From: Paucidesulfovibrio gracilis DSM 16080
Lineage (GTDB): Bacteria > Desulfobacterota > Desulfovibrionia > Desulfovibrionales > Desulfovibrionaceae
Length of the DNA: 64,000 bases
NCBI RefSeq assembly: GCF_900167125.1
Contig: NZ_FUYC01000002.1
Span: forward strand, 124,001-188,000
Direction: 5' to 3'
The notes under the pieces are model-generated. The model had not been told where the DNA came from, searched no databases, and saw only the letters and a program-made list of their open reading frames with translations. Shown here piece by piece: positions 34,298-42,999 of this stretch. Position numbers and translations under genes: made by a program. How positions within the stretch are numbered: position 1 is the first letter of the stretch; every line of letters begins with the position of its first letter.

Positions 34298-36013
34298 ATG
34301 AAGCCCTTTGTCCGATTTTTCATGGCCCTTTTCCTCTTCATCGGGGTGCTGGCCGGTTGTGCCTCCACATCCGAGCCGGATGCGATGGATCCGGAGATGG
34401 AAAAGTGGCGCATCATGGCCGAGCAGTCCCAGGGGCATTCCCCGTCGGCGCGCACCGAGGAACTGGACCGTTTCGAGGAAGTGGAAACCAGGGCCGAAAC
34501 CCTGGAACCCGAGGAAAAGAAGCAACCCAAAAAGCTTCCTGATTTCCGAATCACCCTGCGTATGCACAACGCCGATCTCGTGGCCGTACTTCAGGCGCTC
34601 TCCCGCGCCGCCAAGCAGAGCATCGTGGTCAGCCCCAGCGTGCAGGGCATGGTCAACATCAACATTGTCAAGACGCCCTGGGCCGAAGTGTTCAAGGGGG
34701 TGCTCAGTGCCAACCGGCTGAGTTACGCCTGGGAGGGCGACATCATCCGGGTGATGACCGCTGAGGACATGAAATACGAGCTGGAGATGGATCAGTTGCG
34801 GACGCAGCGGCAGGCCGAGCGGCTGGCCCAGCAACGCGCCGAACCCTTGGTCACCAGCATTATGAAAGTGAAGTTTTCCGACGCCGCGGCGCTGAAGGAA
34901 AATCTGGCTCCATTCCTGGCTAAGGACGGGGAGGGCGAACCGATCGGTTCCATCGAGGTGGACGAGCATACCAACGCCCTGATCGTCAGCAGCATCCGTT
35001 CCGATGTGGACCGGCTCATGCGCATCGTGACCCGGCTGGACGCGCCGCGTTCCCAGATCAAACTCAAGGCCCATATCGTGGAAACCACACGGGATACGGC
35101 CCGCGCTCTAGGCGTGCAATGGGGCGGCTCCTACCAGGGCAACCTTTATGATGGGTCCAATCTGTACGTCAATCCGGGCGGAACGACCGGCAGCACCACC
35201 TCCCAGTCCACCGGGGAGAGCCGCATGGGAACCTACGATCCCACACTGGGGACCGGTCCGTCCGGCAAGGGCGTGGGGATCAATTTGACGCCAAGCGGAT
35301 TCGACGAAGGCGGGACCGGCCTTTCCCTGGGCATGATGTTCGGCAACGTGGGGGAAAACCTCCTGGAAGTGCAGCTCAAGGCGCTGGAGCAGGATAACAA
35401 GCTCCGGATCATCTCTTCGCCGTCCATCACCACCATGGATAACCAAAAGGCCTACACCGAATCCGGTGAACGGGTGCCGTACGCTACCACCGAGACCAGC
35501 GGCGGCGTGGTCACCACCACCGTGAAGTTCGAGGAGGTGGTGCTCCGCCTGGAGATTACGCCCCACATCATCGATGATCAGTACATCAAGCTCAACGTGC
35601 TGATTCAAAAAGACGAAGTGGACGAATCCCGCGAGGTGGACGGAAACTATTTCATCCTCAAGAAAAAGACCGAAACCACGCTTATTGCCCGCGACGGCGA
35701 GACCGTGGTCATTTCCGGTCTGAGCAAGCAGCGTTCCTACCGCAACGAGGACGGTGTGCCTTATCTCAAGGATCTGCCCGGCGGCAATCGGTTGTTCGGC
35801 AGCGAGAGCAAGCAGGACACCATGGATGAATTCATGATCTTCATCACTCCCACGGTTTTGGCCAAGTGGGTGGCTGGTGAGCGGCAGAAAACGTTGCAGG
35901 AGATTGAGGAAGAGTTGGAAATCAAACGGCTTGAAGAACTTGAGGCTAGGCGTAAGGACGCGCGGGGCAAGGCCGGAGAGGGTTCGGAGCAAGCCGGGGG
36001 AGCCGGGCAATGA
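34298..36013 (+). CDS. mshL: Type IV pilus secretin (MshL/PilQ-like lipoprotein)
   Basis: 571 residues. A lipoprotein signal (VLAGC, Cys near residue 21) targets it to the outer membrane. A secretin-type N-domain (about 85-150) is followed by an N1 domain (about 180-250, with IGSIEVDEHTNALIVSS). The secretin core (about 255-520) contains the glycine/serine-rich gate region, VPYATTETSGG and the signature VVISGLSKQR. The C-terminal tail is charged. It is short like MshL and has one N1 domain, unlike long PilQ proteins with AMIN domains. It forms the pilus exit pore. Its last codons overlap the next gene by four bases. Confidence 0.92.
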   Translation: MKPFVRFFMALFLFIGVLAGCASTSEPDAMDPEMEKWRIMAEQSQGHSPSARTEELDRFEEVETRAETLEPEEKKQPKKLPDFRITLRMHNADLVAVLQALSRAAKQSIVVSPSVQGMVNINIVKTPWAEVFKGVLSANRLSYAWEGDIIRVMTAEDMKYELEMDQLRTQRQAERLAQQRAEPLVTSIMKVKFSDAAALKENLAPFLAKDGEGEPIGSIEVDEHTNALIVSSIRSDVDRLMRIVTRLDAPRSQIKLKAHIVETTRDTARALGVQWGGSYQGNLYDGSNLYVNPGGTTGSTTSQSTGESRMGTYDPTLGTGPSGKGVGINLTPSGFDEGGTGLSLGMMFGNVGENLLEVQLKALEQDNKLRIISSPSITTMDNQKAYTESGERVPYATTETSGGVVTTTVKFEEVVLRLEITPHIIDDQYIKLNVLIQKDEVDESREVDGNYFILKKKTETTLIARDGETVVISGLSKQRSYRNEDGVPYLKDLPGGNRLFGSESKQDTMDEFMIFITPTVLAKWVAGERQKTLQEIEEELEIKRLEELEARRKDARGKAGEGSEQAGGAGQ

Positions 36014-37623
36014 AATACCATGAGCGATTGGGGCTGGAGCGGGAACCGTTTTCCAGTTCCCCGGATCCGGAGTTCCTGTACTACTCCAAGCAGCACATCG
36101 CCTGCTTGCAGGAACTGGAGATCGCGGTGCGCCTTAAACGTGGACTCAATCTGGTCATCGGCGATATCGGCACGGGCAAGACCACGCTGTGCCGTCGATT
36201 CGTGCGCAATATGAGCCAAAATCGCAATATGGCCGTGAATTTGCTTCTGGACCCGGGCTTTGCCTCGCCCCGGGCGTTTTTGCGCGTGCTTTGCGCGCAG
36301 TTTTGCGGCGAACTGCCGGACAGCCGGCTCAGCGTCTGGTCCCTCAAAGAGATGATCAAAAAGGCCTTGCTGCGGCAGGGCATGCGCGAAGAGCGAACCG
36401 TGGTGCTGATCATCGACGAGGGGCAAAAAATGCCTCCGGAGTGCCTGGAAATATTGCGGGAATTGCTCAACTACGAGACCAACGATGCCAAGTTGTTGCA
36501 GATCATCATTTTTGCCCAGCGCGAACTGGAGCCTGTGGTGGAGTCCATGCCCAACCTGCTGGACCGGGTGAATTTTTATCATCGCCTCAAGCCGCTGGGA
36601 TTTCAGGAAATGCGCGAGATGGTCCGTTATCGGGTTGCCCAAGCCGCGGCCAGGGACAGCTTTGCTCCCGAACTGTTTACCTGGGGCGCATTTTTGGCCA
36701 TTCATCGCGCAACGGGCGGGTATCCTCGAAAGGTGGTGCGCCTTTGCCACAAATGCCTGCTGCAGATGCTCATCGCAGGCAAAACCCGTGTGACCCGTGG
36801 CATTGTACGCGGCTGCCTTCGCGAGGAGCGCCAGTTGCGTCCGCGTCGTCTTGCGTGGTTTGCGGGGGTGGCGGTCTCCTTGCTGCTGGTGGGCAGTCTT
36901 GCCGCCATTCGTTGGGTGCCGGAAGTGCGTTCCTTTGTTCCGGCCTTGGAATCGGCCCTGGCTTCTGTGCCGGGCATGGGGGACTCTTTCGCTTCATCCT
37001 CCCCGGAAGGCGGTGCTTGGGACGAAGCGCCCGGACAGGATGTTCCCGACCCGACCGACGCTCAAGGCGGAGGAGCATTGGAGCCGTTCGTACCTAGCGC
37101 GGAATTGCCCGAGGTCTTCGGCGCGTTGCATCTGGCCCGGGGAGAGAGTCTTTCCGAGGCGGTGCGTTCCGTGTACGGCACGTTTGACCGCGGTTTGCTG
37201 GATGAGGTGCTGCGGTTGAACCCGCATGTGTCGGAACCGGACAGGGTGCCTGCGGCCGCCATGCTGCGTTTTCCCCTGGTATCGCCCCGGGACGGGATGT
37301 TGCCCCGCCAGCTGTATTGGGTGCGCCTGGACTCGGCCGCCAGCCTGGAAAAAGCGCATGCACGGCTGCGGCAATACACGTTTTTTGATCTGCGGCTTCG
37401 GCTGTTGCCCGAGTACACCCAGGTGGGCGGACTGCGCTTCCAGGTCGTGTTGGAGCGGCCCAGCCTGGAAGAGGACCGCGCTCGGCAGCTGTTTGAAACG
37501 TTGCCTCTGGCTTTGCAAAAGGATGCGGATATTTATCGACCAGCCCGGGAAACTGTTTCCCTGGGACAGGTCGATTCCGTGGTGCTCGAAACCCTGGCCC
37601 AGTCTCGGGACGGGGAAGGTTAA
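36010..37623 (+). CDS. mshM: AAA ATPase, ExeA/MshM-like, with C-terminal transmembrane region
   Basis: 537 residues. The start YHERLGLEREPFSSSPDPEF is typical of ExeA/GspA/MshM proteins. Walker A is GDIGTGKTTLC (near residue 51-61) and Walker B VLIIDEGQKM. A transmembrane helix near residues 285-305 separates the cytoplasmic ATPase from an extracytoplasmic part of about 230 residues with a proline/aspartate-rich linker and a C-terminal domain of unknown fold. ExeA helps secretin assembly by binding peptidoglycan; a similar role is likely here. It overlaps the secretin gene by four bases. Confidence 0.88.
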   Translation: MKYHERLGLEREPFSSSPDPEFLYYSKQHIACLQELEIAVRLKRGLNLVIGDIGTGKTTLCRRFVRNMSQNRNMAVNLLLDPGFASPRAFLRVLCAQFCGELPDSRLSVWSLKEMIKKALLRQGMREERTVVLIIDEGQKMPPECLEILRELLNYETNDAKLLQIIIFAQRELEPVVESMPNLLDRVNFYHRLKPLGFQEMREMVRYRVAQAAARDSFAPELFTWGAFLAIHRATGGYPRKVVRLCHKCLLQMLIAGKTRVTRGIVRGCLREERQLRPRRLAWFAGVAVSLLLVGSLAAIRWVPEVRSFVPALESALASVPGMGDSFASSSPEGGAWDEAPGQDVPDPTDAQGGGALEPFVPSAELPEVFGALHLARGESLSEAVRSVYGTFDRGLLDEVLRLNPHVSEPDRVPAAAMLRFPLVSPRDGMLPRQLYWVRLDSAASLEKAHARLRQYTFFDLRLRLLPEYTQVGGLRFQVVLERPSLEEDRARQLFETLPLALQKDADIYRPARETVSLGQVDSVVLETLAQSRDGEG

Positions 37624-37644
37624 CCGGCTGGGGAGGCGGCGTCC

Positions 37645-39360
37645 GTGGCAAAACGGCAGCGCAAACGACTGGGAGACCTGCTCATTGAGGCAGGACTCAT
37701 CACCCAGGAGCAGCTGAAGGAAGCTCTGCAGGGGCAGAAGCAGACCAAGCTTAAGCTGGGCCAGTACATGATTCAGACGGGCATGATCAAGGAAGGGGTC
37801 ATGCTCTCCACCCTGTCCACGCAACTGCGCATCCCGCAATATCAGCCCGACAAATACCCTTTTGAGGAAGGGGTCGCGGAGCTGGTTTCCGAACAGATCG
37901 CCCAGAAGAACCGCGTGGTTCCGCTGCAACGCAAAGGCCCGTTGCTCATTGTGGCCATGCCCGATCCTATGGACATCACGGCCCTTGATACCGTGGAAAT
38001 CGCCTCCAATATGGAGGTGGAGCCGGTCATTTGTTCGGAAAATGACTATGAGATGCTCTTTTCCACCATCTATGGCCGTGGTTCGTTGCAGGACGACACC
38101 TATGAAGGGCTGGTGGATGAGGCTGTCGGGGCCGAGGATCCGGGCGAGGCTGCGGCCGAGAATGAGCTGAATGTCGACGCGCTCACGGACATGGCGGAAC
38201 AGGCGCCTGTCATCCGCATGGTCAACTCCATCCTCAACCAGGCCGTGCGCGAAAACGCCAGCGATATCCACATCAGTCCGGAGCGGGATTATGTGACGGT
38301 ACGCTACCGTGTGGATGGCAAGCTGCGGTCCGTGCCTGCGCCGCCCAAATCCATTTTTCTTCCTTTGGTTTCGCGCATGAAAATCATGGCGAATATGGAT
38401 ATCGCCATCAGCAAGATTCCCCAGGACGGCCGCTTTTCCTTTCATACGCAAAATCGTGAATTCAACGTGCGTGTTTCCTCACTGCCCACCATCTATGGCG
38501 AAAACCTGGTGCTGCGACTTCTGGACCGCAACGCCCACGGTCTGACCTTGGATGAGCTGGGCTTTTCCCGGTTCGACCGAACCAAGGTGGAGCAGGCCAT
38601 CCGCCAGCCCTACGGTATGATCCTTGCCGCCGGACCCACGGGCAGCGGCAAGACAACCACGCTGTATTCCTTTTTGCGGGCCATCAAAAATGATGAAATC
38701 AATATCATTACCCTGGAGGATCCGGTGGAATACCGGATCGACAAAATTCGTCAGGTGCAGCTCAACACCAAGGCGGGCATGACCTTTGCCTCGGGATTGC
38801 GGTCCATCTTGCGGCAGGATCCGGATGTGGTGCTGGTGGGAGAGGTTCGCGACCACGAAACAGCGGAAATTGCCACGCAATCGGCCCTGACCGGACACCG
38901 GGTGCTCTCCACGCTGCACACCAACGAGGCTGCGGGGGCGATCACGCGATTGGTGGAAATGGGGCTGGAACCGTTTCTTGTGGCCTCGGTCTTGCTTCTG
39001 TCCGTAAGCCAGCGGCTGGTACGGAAGATTTGTCCGTATTGTCAGGAACCATACGATCCGCAGGATTACCTGATCAAGTCGTTCGGGTTATGGAATGTGC
39101 GCGACCGGGTCACGTTTATGCGGGGCAAGGGGTGTCCCCAATGCGGGCAGTCCGGATTTCGGGGGCGTTTGGCATTGTTTGAAATTTTGCAGGTGGATGA
39201 AATGGTGCAGGATATGATTCTGCATCGGGCTTCGTCGCAGGAGATCACCCGTGCGGCGGTGCGGGGCAAGACCATGCAGACGCTGAAGATGGATGCGGCG
39301 CGCAAGGTGGCGGCCGGTCTGATCACCCTGGAGGAAGCGGCTTCCGCCATTATGCTCTAG
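37645..39360 (+). CDS. mshE: Pilus extension ATPase (MshE/PilB-like) with c-di-GMP-binding MshEN repeat
   Basis: 571 residues from GTG 37645 with GGGAGG eight bases upstream. Residues 8-31 and 37-60 are two 24-residue repeats with exactly five residues between. The first fits the MshEN pattern fully (RLG, then GLI, L, L and Q at the expected places); the second has KLG in place of RLG and M for one leucine. In V. cholerae MshE this domain binds c-di-GMP. The GspE/PilB core has Walker A GPTGSGKTT, an Asp box with ITLEDPVEY, Walker B VVLVGEVRDHETA, and a four-cysteine zinc site (CPYC and CPQC). It powers pilus assembly. Confidence 0.94.
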   Translation: MAKRQRKRLGDLLIEAGLITQEQLKEALQGQKQTKLKLGQYMIQTGMIKEGVMLSTLSTQLRIPQYQPDKYPFEEGVAELVSEQIAQKNRVVPLQRKGPLLIVAMPDPMDITALDTVEIASNMEVEPVICSENDYEMLFSTIYGRGSLQDDTYEGLVDEAVGAEDPGEAAAENELNVDALTDMAEQAPVIRMVNSILNQAVRENASDIHISPERDYVTVRYRVDGKLRSVPAPPKSIFLPLVSRMKIMANMDIAISKIPQDGRFSFHTQNREFNVRVSSLPTIYGENLVLRLLDRNAHGLTLDELGFSRFDRTKVEQAIRQPYGMILAAGPTGSGKTTTLYSFLRAIKNDEINIITLEDPVEYRIDKIRQVQLNTKAGMTFASGLRSILRQDPDVVLVGEVRDHETAEIATQSALTGHRVLSTLHTNEAAGAITRLVEMGLEPFLVASVLLLSVSQRLVRKICPYCQEPYDPQDYLIKSFGLWNVRDRVTFMRGKGCPQCGQSGFRGRLALFEILQVDEMVQDMILHRASSQEITRAAVRGKTMQTLKMDAARKVAAGLITLEEAASAIML

Positions 39361-39547
39361 CCGTGTTCCGAGCCGGCGTTGTCCTGCCCCTTGCGCAGGG
39401 TGCGACCGAGCGGTAACGGAATGAAGCGCGCCGCGACGGTTTGTTCGGCGATAATGGAAAACCGTGCGGTTCATCGGCTGGGAAGACGCCTTTGCGGTAG
39501 CGTAAACCGCCTGCGGGCGGAGAGAGCATTTTTTGTTGGAGGGATCG

Positions 39548-40783
39548 GTGCCGGTTTTTACATACAAGGCCATGGGGAACGACGGGGCCAAGGCCTCGGG
39601 CACCCTGGAGGCGGAGTCCCTGGAGCAGGCGTATGAAAAGCTCCTGGGCCAGGGATACATTCCGTCCATGGTCAAACCCGGCGGACGGCTCAAGACCCGG
39701 ACAGAAACCGAAGCGGGCGGTTTTGCCACGCGGTTCACCAAGGTCAAGGCCCGCGATGTGATCCTGTTCACCAAGCAGTTGCGCACCATGCTCAATGCGG
39801 GAATCCCCGTGCTCCAGTCCCTTCAGACGTTGCTGGGCCAGATGGAGAACCCCAAGCTCAAGGCCGCCGTGGAACAGATTGCCAAGGACATCGCGGGCGG
39901 TGCGTCCATGTATCGGGCCTTTGGCCGCCAGAAGCATATTTTCAGCAATCTGTACAGCAACATGATCCGTGCCGGAGAAATTTCCGGAACACTCATTCAG
40001 GTGCTGGACCGGCTGATCTACATTGTGGAACATGAGAACAAGGTCCGCAAAGACATTCAGAGCGCCCTGACCTATCCCATCATCGTGGTGGTGGCCCTGG
40101 TGGTGGCCTTTGTGGTGTTGGTTACCTTCGTGCTTCCCAACTTCATCACCATGTTTGAAAGTCAGGGCGTGGAATTGCCCTGGCCCACCCGCGTGTGCAT
40201 GGGTATTCACGCCTTTTTCGTGGGGTATTGGCAAATCGCGGTGACCGGTTTGATCGCGGGGGCGTTCGGCATCTGGTACTGGGCCAAGACGGATAAGGGG
40301 CGGCTGTTTTTCGATACGCTGCTTTTGAGCTTGCCCATTCTTGGTCCCGTGTTCGTTAAGGCGGCCATGTCCCGGTTTGGAAGCATTTTCGCTATTTTGC
40401 AGTCCAGCGGCATCACGGTGTTGGAAAGCGTGCAGATTATTTCCGGCACCATTGGCAACGCGGCCGTGGCCAAGCAGTTCGACAACGTGCGCGAGATGTT
40501 GGAGCAGGGGCGGGGACTGGCTGCACCGCTCAAGCAGGCAAAATATTTCACCCCAATGTTGGTGACCATGGTGGCCATCGGCGAGGAATCGGGCCAGCTT
40601 GAGGAGATGCTCAAGGATGTGGCCCAGCATTACGACTACGAGGTGGAGTATTCGGTGGGGCGCATGAGCGAATTGCTCGGGCCGGTGCTGGTGGCGTGCC
40701 TGGCCGGGGTGGTGGGGTTTTTTGCCCTGGCGGTCATGTTGCCCATGATCGATATGATGACGTCGGCTATGGCCGGTATGTGA
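39548..40783 (+). CDS. mshG: Pilus inner-membrane platform protein (PilC/GspF/MshG)
   Basis: 411 residues from GTG 39548, which has GGAGG five bases upstream. PVFTYKAMGNDGAKASGTLEA is the standard start. Two T2SSF domains (about 70-190 and 275-400) each end in transmembrane helices; RDVILFTKQLRTMLNAGIPVLQSL and MVAIGEESGQLEEML are family motifs. It is the rotor or platform that the extension and retraction ATPases act on. A 187-base gap to mshE holds small inverted repeats (for example GCGGT-N7-ACCGC around 39494-39510), perhaps mRNA stability elements. Confidence 0.94.
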   Translation: MPVFTYKAMGNDGAKASGTLEAESLEQAYEKLLGQGYIPSMVKPGGRLKTRTETEAGGFATRFTKVKARDVILFTKQLRTMLNAGIPVLQSLQTLLGQMENPKLKAAVEQIAKDIAGGASMYRAFGRQKHIFSNLYSNMIRAGEISGTLIQVLDRLIYIVEHENKVRKDIQSALTYPIIVVVALVVAFVVLVTFVLPNFITMFESQGVELPWPTRVCMGIHAFFVGYWQIAVTGLIAGAFGIWYWAKTDKGRLFFDTLLLSLPILGPVFVKAAMSRFGSIFAILQSSGITVLESVQIISGTIGNAAVAKQFDNVREMLEQGRGLAAPLKQAKYFTPMLVTMVAIGEESGQLEEMLKDVAQHYDYEVEYSVGRMSELLGPVLVACLAGVVGFFALAVMLPMIDMMTSAMAGM

Positions 40784-40790
40784 CCGGATT

Positions 40791-40819
40791 TTGTAGCGAA
40801 TGCGTGTCGCGGATATATT
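40791..40819 (+). promoter_or_regulatory. Possible dedicated promoter for the prepilin gene
   Basis: TTGTAG (40791-40796) and TATATT (40814-40819) are 17 bases apart and lie 122 bases upstream of the first prepilin start. The -10 is good and the -35 weak. A separate promoter would allow high pilin output from within the operon. Confidence 0.35.
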
Positions 40820-40940
40820 TTCGCTTGGGCTGGCCCCGGGCGTGTGCTATGTGAAAAGGCAAAGGAAGAGAATGGATACACCCATCAACCAGCAACCATG
40901 CGGGACATCGGCCCTGTCGCCGATCCGCAGGGAGGGACGT

Positions 40941-41354
40941 ATGGAACGGACGAAACAACGTCGTAGGCAGGGCGGTTTCACGCTCATCGAACTCATCACC
41001 GTGATCATCATCCTCGGCGTACTCGCCGCCGTGGTGACTCCCCGGTATTTCGACATGGTCAGCGAGGCTGAGACCGCCGCTGCGGAAGGTGCCGCTGCCG
41101 AAGGTGTGGGACGCTTCAATCTGGCGTATGCCAAGTATGTTATGGACAACAACCAAGCTCCAGCCAACCTCGCGGCGCTCCAGGGCGATACCTACCTGGG
41201 TACCGATGCTTCGGATGTTGTCGTGGCTGGTGATTTCCAGTTCACCTACAGCGTTGCCAACGACGTGGTGACCGTGGCCGTGGCCACCGACCCGGACGGG
41301 GACGGCACCTACACGGATACGGGCGTCAGCAAGACGTTTGACTGGCCCGACTAA
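40941..41354 (+). CDS. Type IV prepilin, probable major pilin (MshA/MshB-like)
   Basis: 137 residues from ATG 40941 with GGGAGGG upstream. The leader MERTKQRRRQG is cut before FTLIELITVIIILGVLAAVV, the standard class IVa prepilin site with Glu at mature position 5. The globular part is short and acidic and ends in FDWPD. It is followed by a terminator, which would favour its higher expression, and by a paralogous prepilin. The major-pilin role is inferred from position and the terminator. The prepilin peptidase is not in this window. Confidence 0.88.
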   Translation: MERTKQRRRQGGFTLIELITVIIILGVLAAVVTPRYFDMVSEAETAAAEGAAAEGVGRFNLAYAKYVMDNNQAPANLAALQGDTYLGTDASDVVVAGDFQFTYSVANDVVTVAVATDPDGDGTYTDTGVSKTFDWPD

Positions 41355-41381
41355 ACCGGCGGTCTGAAAACGGCGTCACAG

Positions 41382-41414
41382 GGTCCGGAGGAGTGCGCTT
41401 CTCCGGACCTTTTT
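41382..41414 (+). terminator. Terminator or attenuator between the two prepilin genes
   Basis: A perfect nine-base stem (GGTCCGGAG at 41382-41390, CTCCGGACC at 41401-41409) with a ten-base loop is followed by five T. It lies inside the operon, 28 bases after the first prepilin stop, so partial read-through to the second prepilin, pilT and pilU is expected. Confidence 0.8.
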
Positions 41415-41430
41415 GCAAGGAGGACTCCTG

Positions 41431-41850
41431 ATGCCCGGGGGACGCAGACGGGACGGACAAAGCGGATTCACCCTGATTGAGGTCATTGTGGTCCTGGTGA
41501 TTCTCGGTGTGCTGTCCGGGGTGATTGCTCCAAACTATTTCAGCATGGTACAAGAGTCCGATACCGCCATGGCCCGGGGAGCCGCTTCCGAAGGGCTGGG
41601 ACGCCTCTATTCCGCTGTGGGGCTGTATTATGTCCATGAAAAATCCCGTCCCACGGGGCTTTCCCAATTACGCGGCGATGCCTACCTGGGGACTGATGAA
41701 TCCGACCAGCTTGATCTGGGGGAGTATCGGCTCAGCTTTAGCCAAACCAATGGCGGGGAAAGCGTGCGCATTGCAGTGGAAGCGCTGACCGATCAGGGCG
41801 GGTACCGGGATACGGGCGTGGTCCTCATCCAAGAGTGGCCCATGGAATAA
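41431..41850 (+). CDS. Second type IV prepilin, paralogue of the upstream one
   Basis: 139 residues from ATG 41431 with AAGGAGG seven bases upstream. The leader MPGGRRRDGQSG precedes FTLIEVIVVLVILGVLSGVI. The two prepilins align along their length: PNYFSMV versus PRYFDMV, RGAASEGLGRLYSAV versus EGAAAEGVGRFNLAY, LRGDAYLGTDESD versus LQGDTYLGTDASD, and both end in a DTGV...W-P segment. This indicates a local duplication, as for mshA and mshB. It probably serves as a minor or alternative pilin. Confidence 0.88.
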   Translation: MPGGRRRDGQSGFTLIEVIVVLVILGVLSGVIAPNYFSMVQESDTAMARGAASEGLGRLYSAVGLYYVHEKSRPTGLSQLRGDAYLGTDESDQLDLGEYRLSFSQTNGGESVRIAVEALTDQGGYRDTGVVLIQEWPME

Positions 41851-41905
41851 CGGATTCACCTTTTCGCCACTCGGCTTGACGGCGGGCGACCCGACAGGAA
41901 GCAAC

Positions 41906-42964
41906 ATGGCCAAGATCAACGCGTTTTTCAAAATGCTCCACGAGCACGGCGGCTCGGACCTGCACCTCAGCGCGGGAGCACCGCCCATGTTGCGTCTGCG
42001 GGGCGATCTGCAACGGATCAAGTACAAGCCGTTCAGCGACGAGGATCTCAAGAAACTGCTCTTTGAGATAACCCCGCAAGCCAAAATCAAAGAGTTTGAA
42101 GAAACCGGGGATGTGGATTTCGCTTATGAAGCCCCGGGACTGGCCCGGTACAGGGTCAATTTTTTTCGTCAGCACCGGGGCGTGGGCGCGGTATTTCGTG
42201 AGATTCCCCAGCACGTCCTGACCACCGAACAACTTGGCCTGCCCCCGCAACTGGCGGAAATGGCCATGCTGGAAAAAGGCATCGTGCTGGTCACCGGTCC
42301 CACGGGCAGCGGAAAATCCACCACGTTGGCCGCCATGCTTGATCACGCCAACAAGAAGCGGCGGGACCACATCCTGACCATCGAAGATCCCATCGAGTTC
42401 GTGCATCCATCCCAGGGATGCCTGATCAACCAGCGCGAGGTGGGGCGGCATACCGGGAGTTTCAAGGCGGCCTTGCGCGGCGCGCTACGGGAGGATCCGG
42501 ACATCATCCTCGTGGGCGAGATGCGCGACTATGAAACCATTGCCCTGGCATTGGAGGCTGCGGAAACCGGGCATCTGGTGCTCTCCACTCTGCATACCGT
42601 GTCCGCGGTCAAAACCATTGACCGGATTATCGAGGTGTTCCCCGAGGACATGCAATCCCAGGTGCGCTCCAGTTTTGCGGATTCATTTAAAGCCGTCATC
42701 TCTCAGACCCTGATGAAGCGGGCCGACGGGTCCGGGCGTGTGGCTGCCGTGGAAATCTTGCGCGGCACGCCGGCCGTGCGTAACCTGATCCGCAAGGGCG
42801 AGAACCATCAGATCCCTTCGGTCATGCAGACCAACAAGCATCTGGGCATGCAACCCCTGGACGACCACATTCGGGAGTTGCTCGAACAGGGCGCCATTGA
42901 CCGTGCCACGGCCCGGCATCATGCCCTGGACCGCAGCAAATTTGAAGATCCTCAGGAACCGTGA
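41906..42964 (+). CDS. pilT: Pilus retraction ATPase PilT
   Basis: 352 residues from ATG 41906 with AGGAAG upstream. GGSDLHLSAGAPPMLRLRG is the PilT N-terminal hallmark. Walker A is GPTGSGKSTTLA, the Asp box TIEDPIEFVH, Walker B IILVGEMRDYETI, and the retraction signature AIRNLIR appears as AVRNLIRKGENHQ. PilT hexamers pull pili in. In MSHA loci pilT is usually elsewhere; here it directly follows the prepilins. Confidence 0.94.
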   Translation: MAKINAFFKMLHEHGGSDLHLSAGAPPMLRLRGDLQRIKYKPFSDEDLKKLLFEITPQAKIKEFEETGDVDFAYEAPGLARYRVNFFRQHRGVGAVFREIPQHVLTTEQLGLPPQLAEMAMLEKGIVLVTGPTGSGKSTTLAAMLDHANKKRRDHILTIEDPIEFVHPSQGCLINQREVGRHTGSFKAALRGALREDPDIILVGEMRDYETIALALEAAETGHLVLSTLHTVSAVKTIDRIIEVFPEDMQSQVRSSFADSFKAVISQTLMKRADGSGRVAAVEILRGTPAVRNLIRKGENHQIPSVMQTNKHLGMQPLDDHIRELLEQGAIDRATARHHALDRSKFEDPQEP

Positions 42965-42999
42965 TGCGGGTTTCCGTTTCGGAAACCAAGGAGCCGCTC

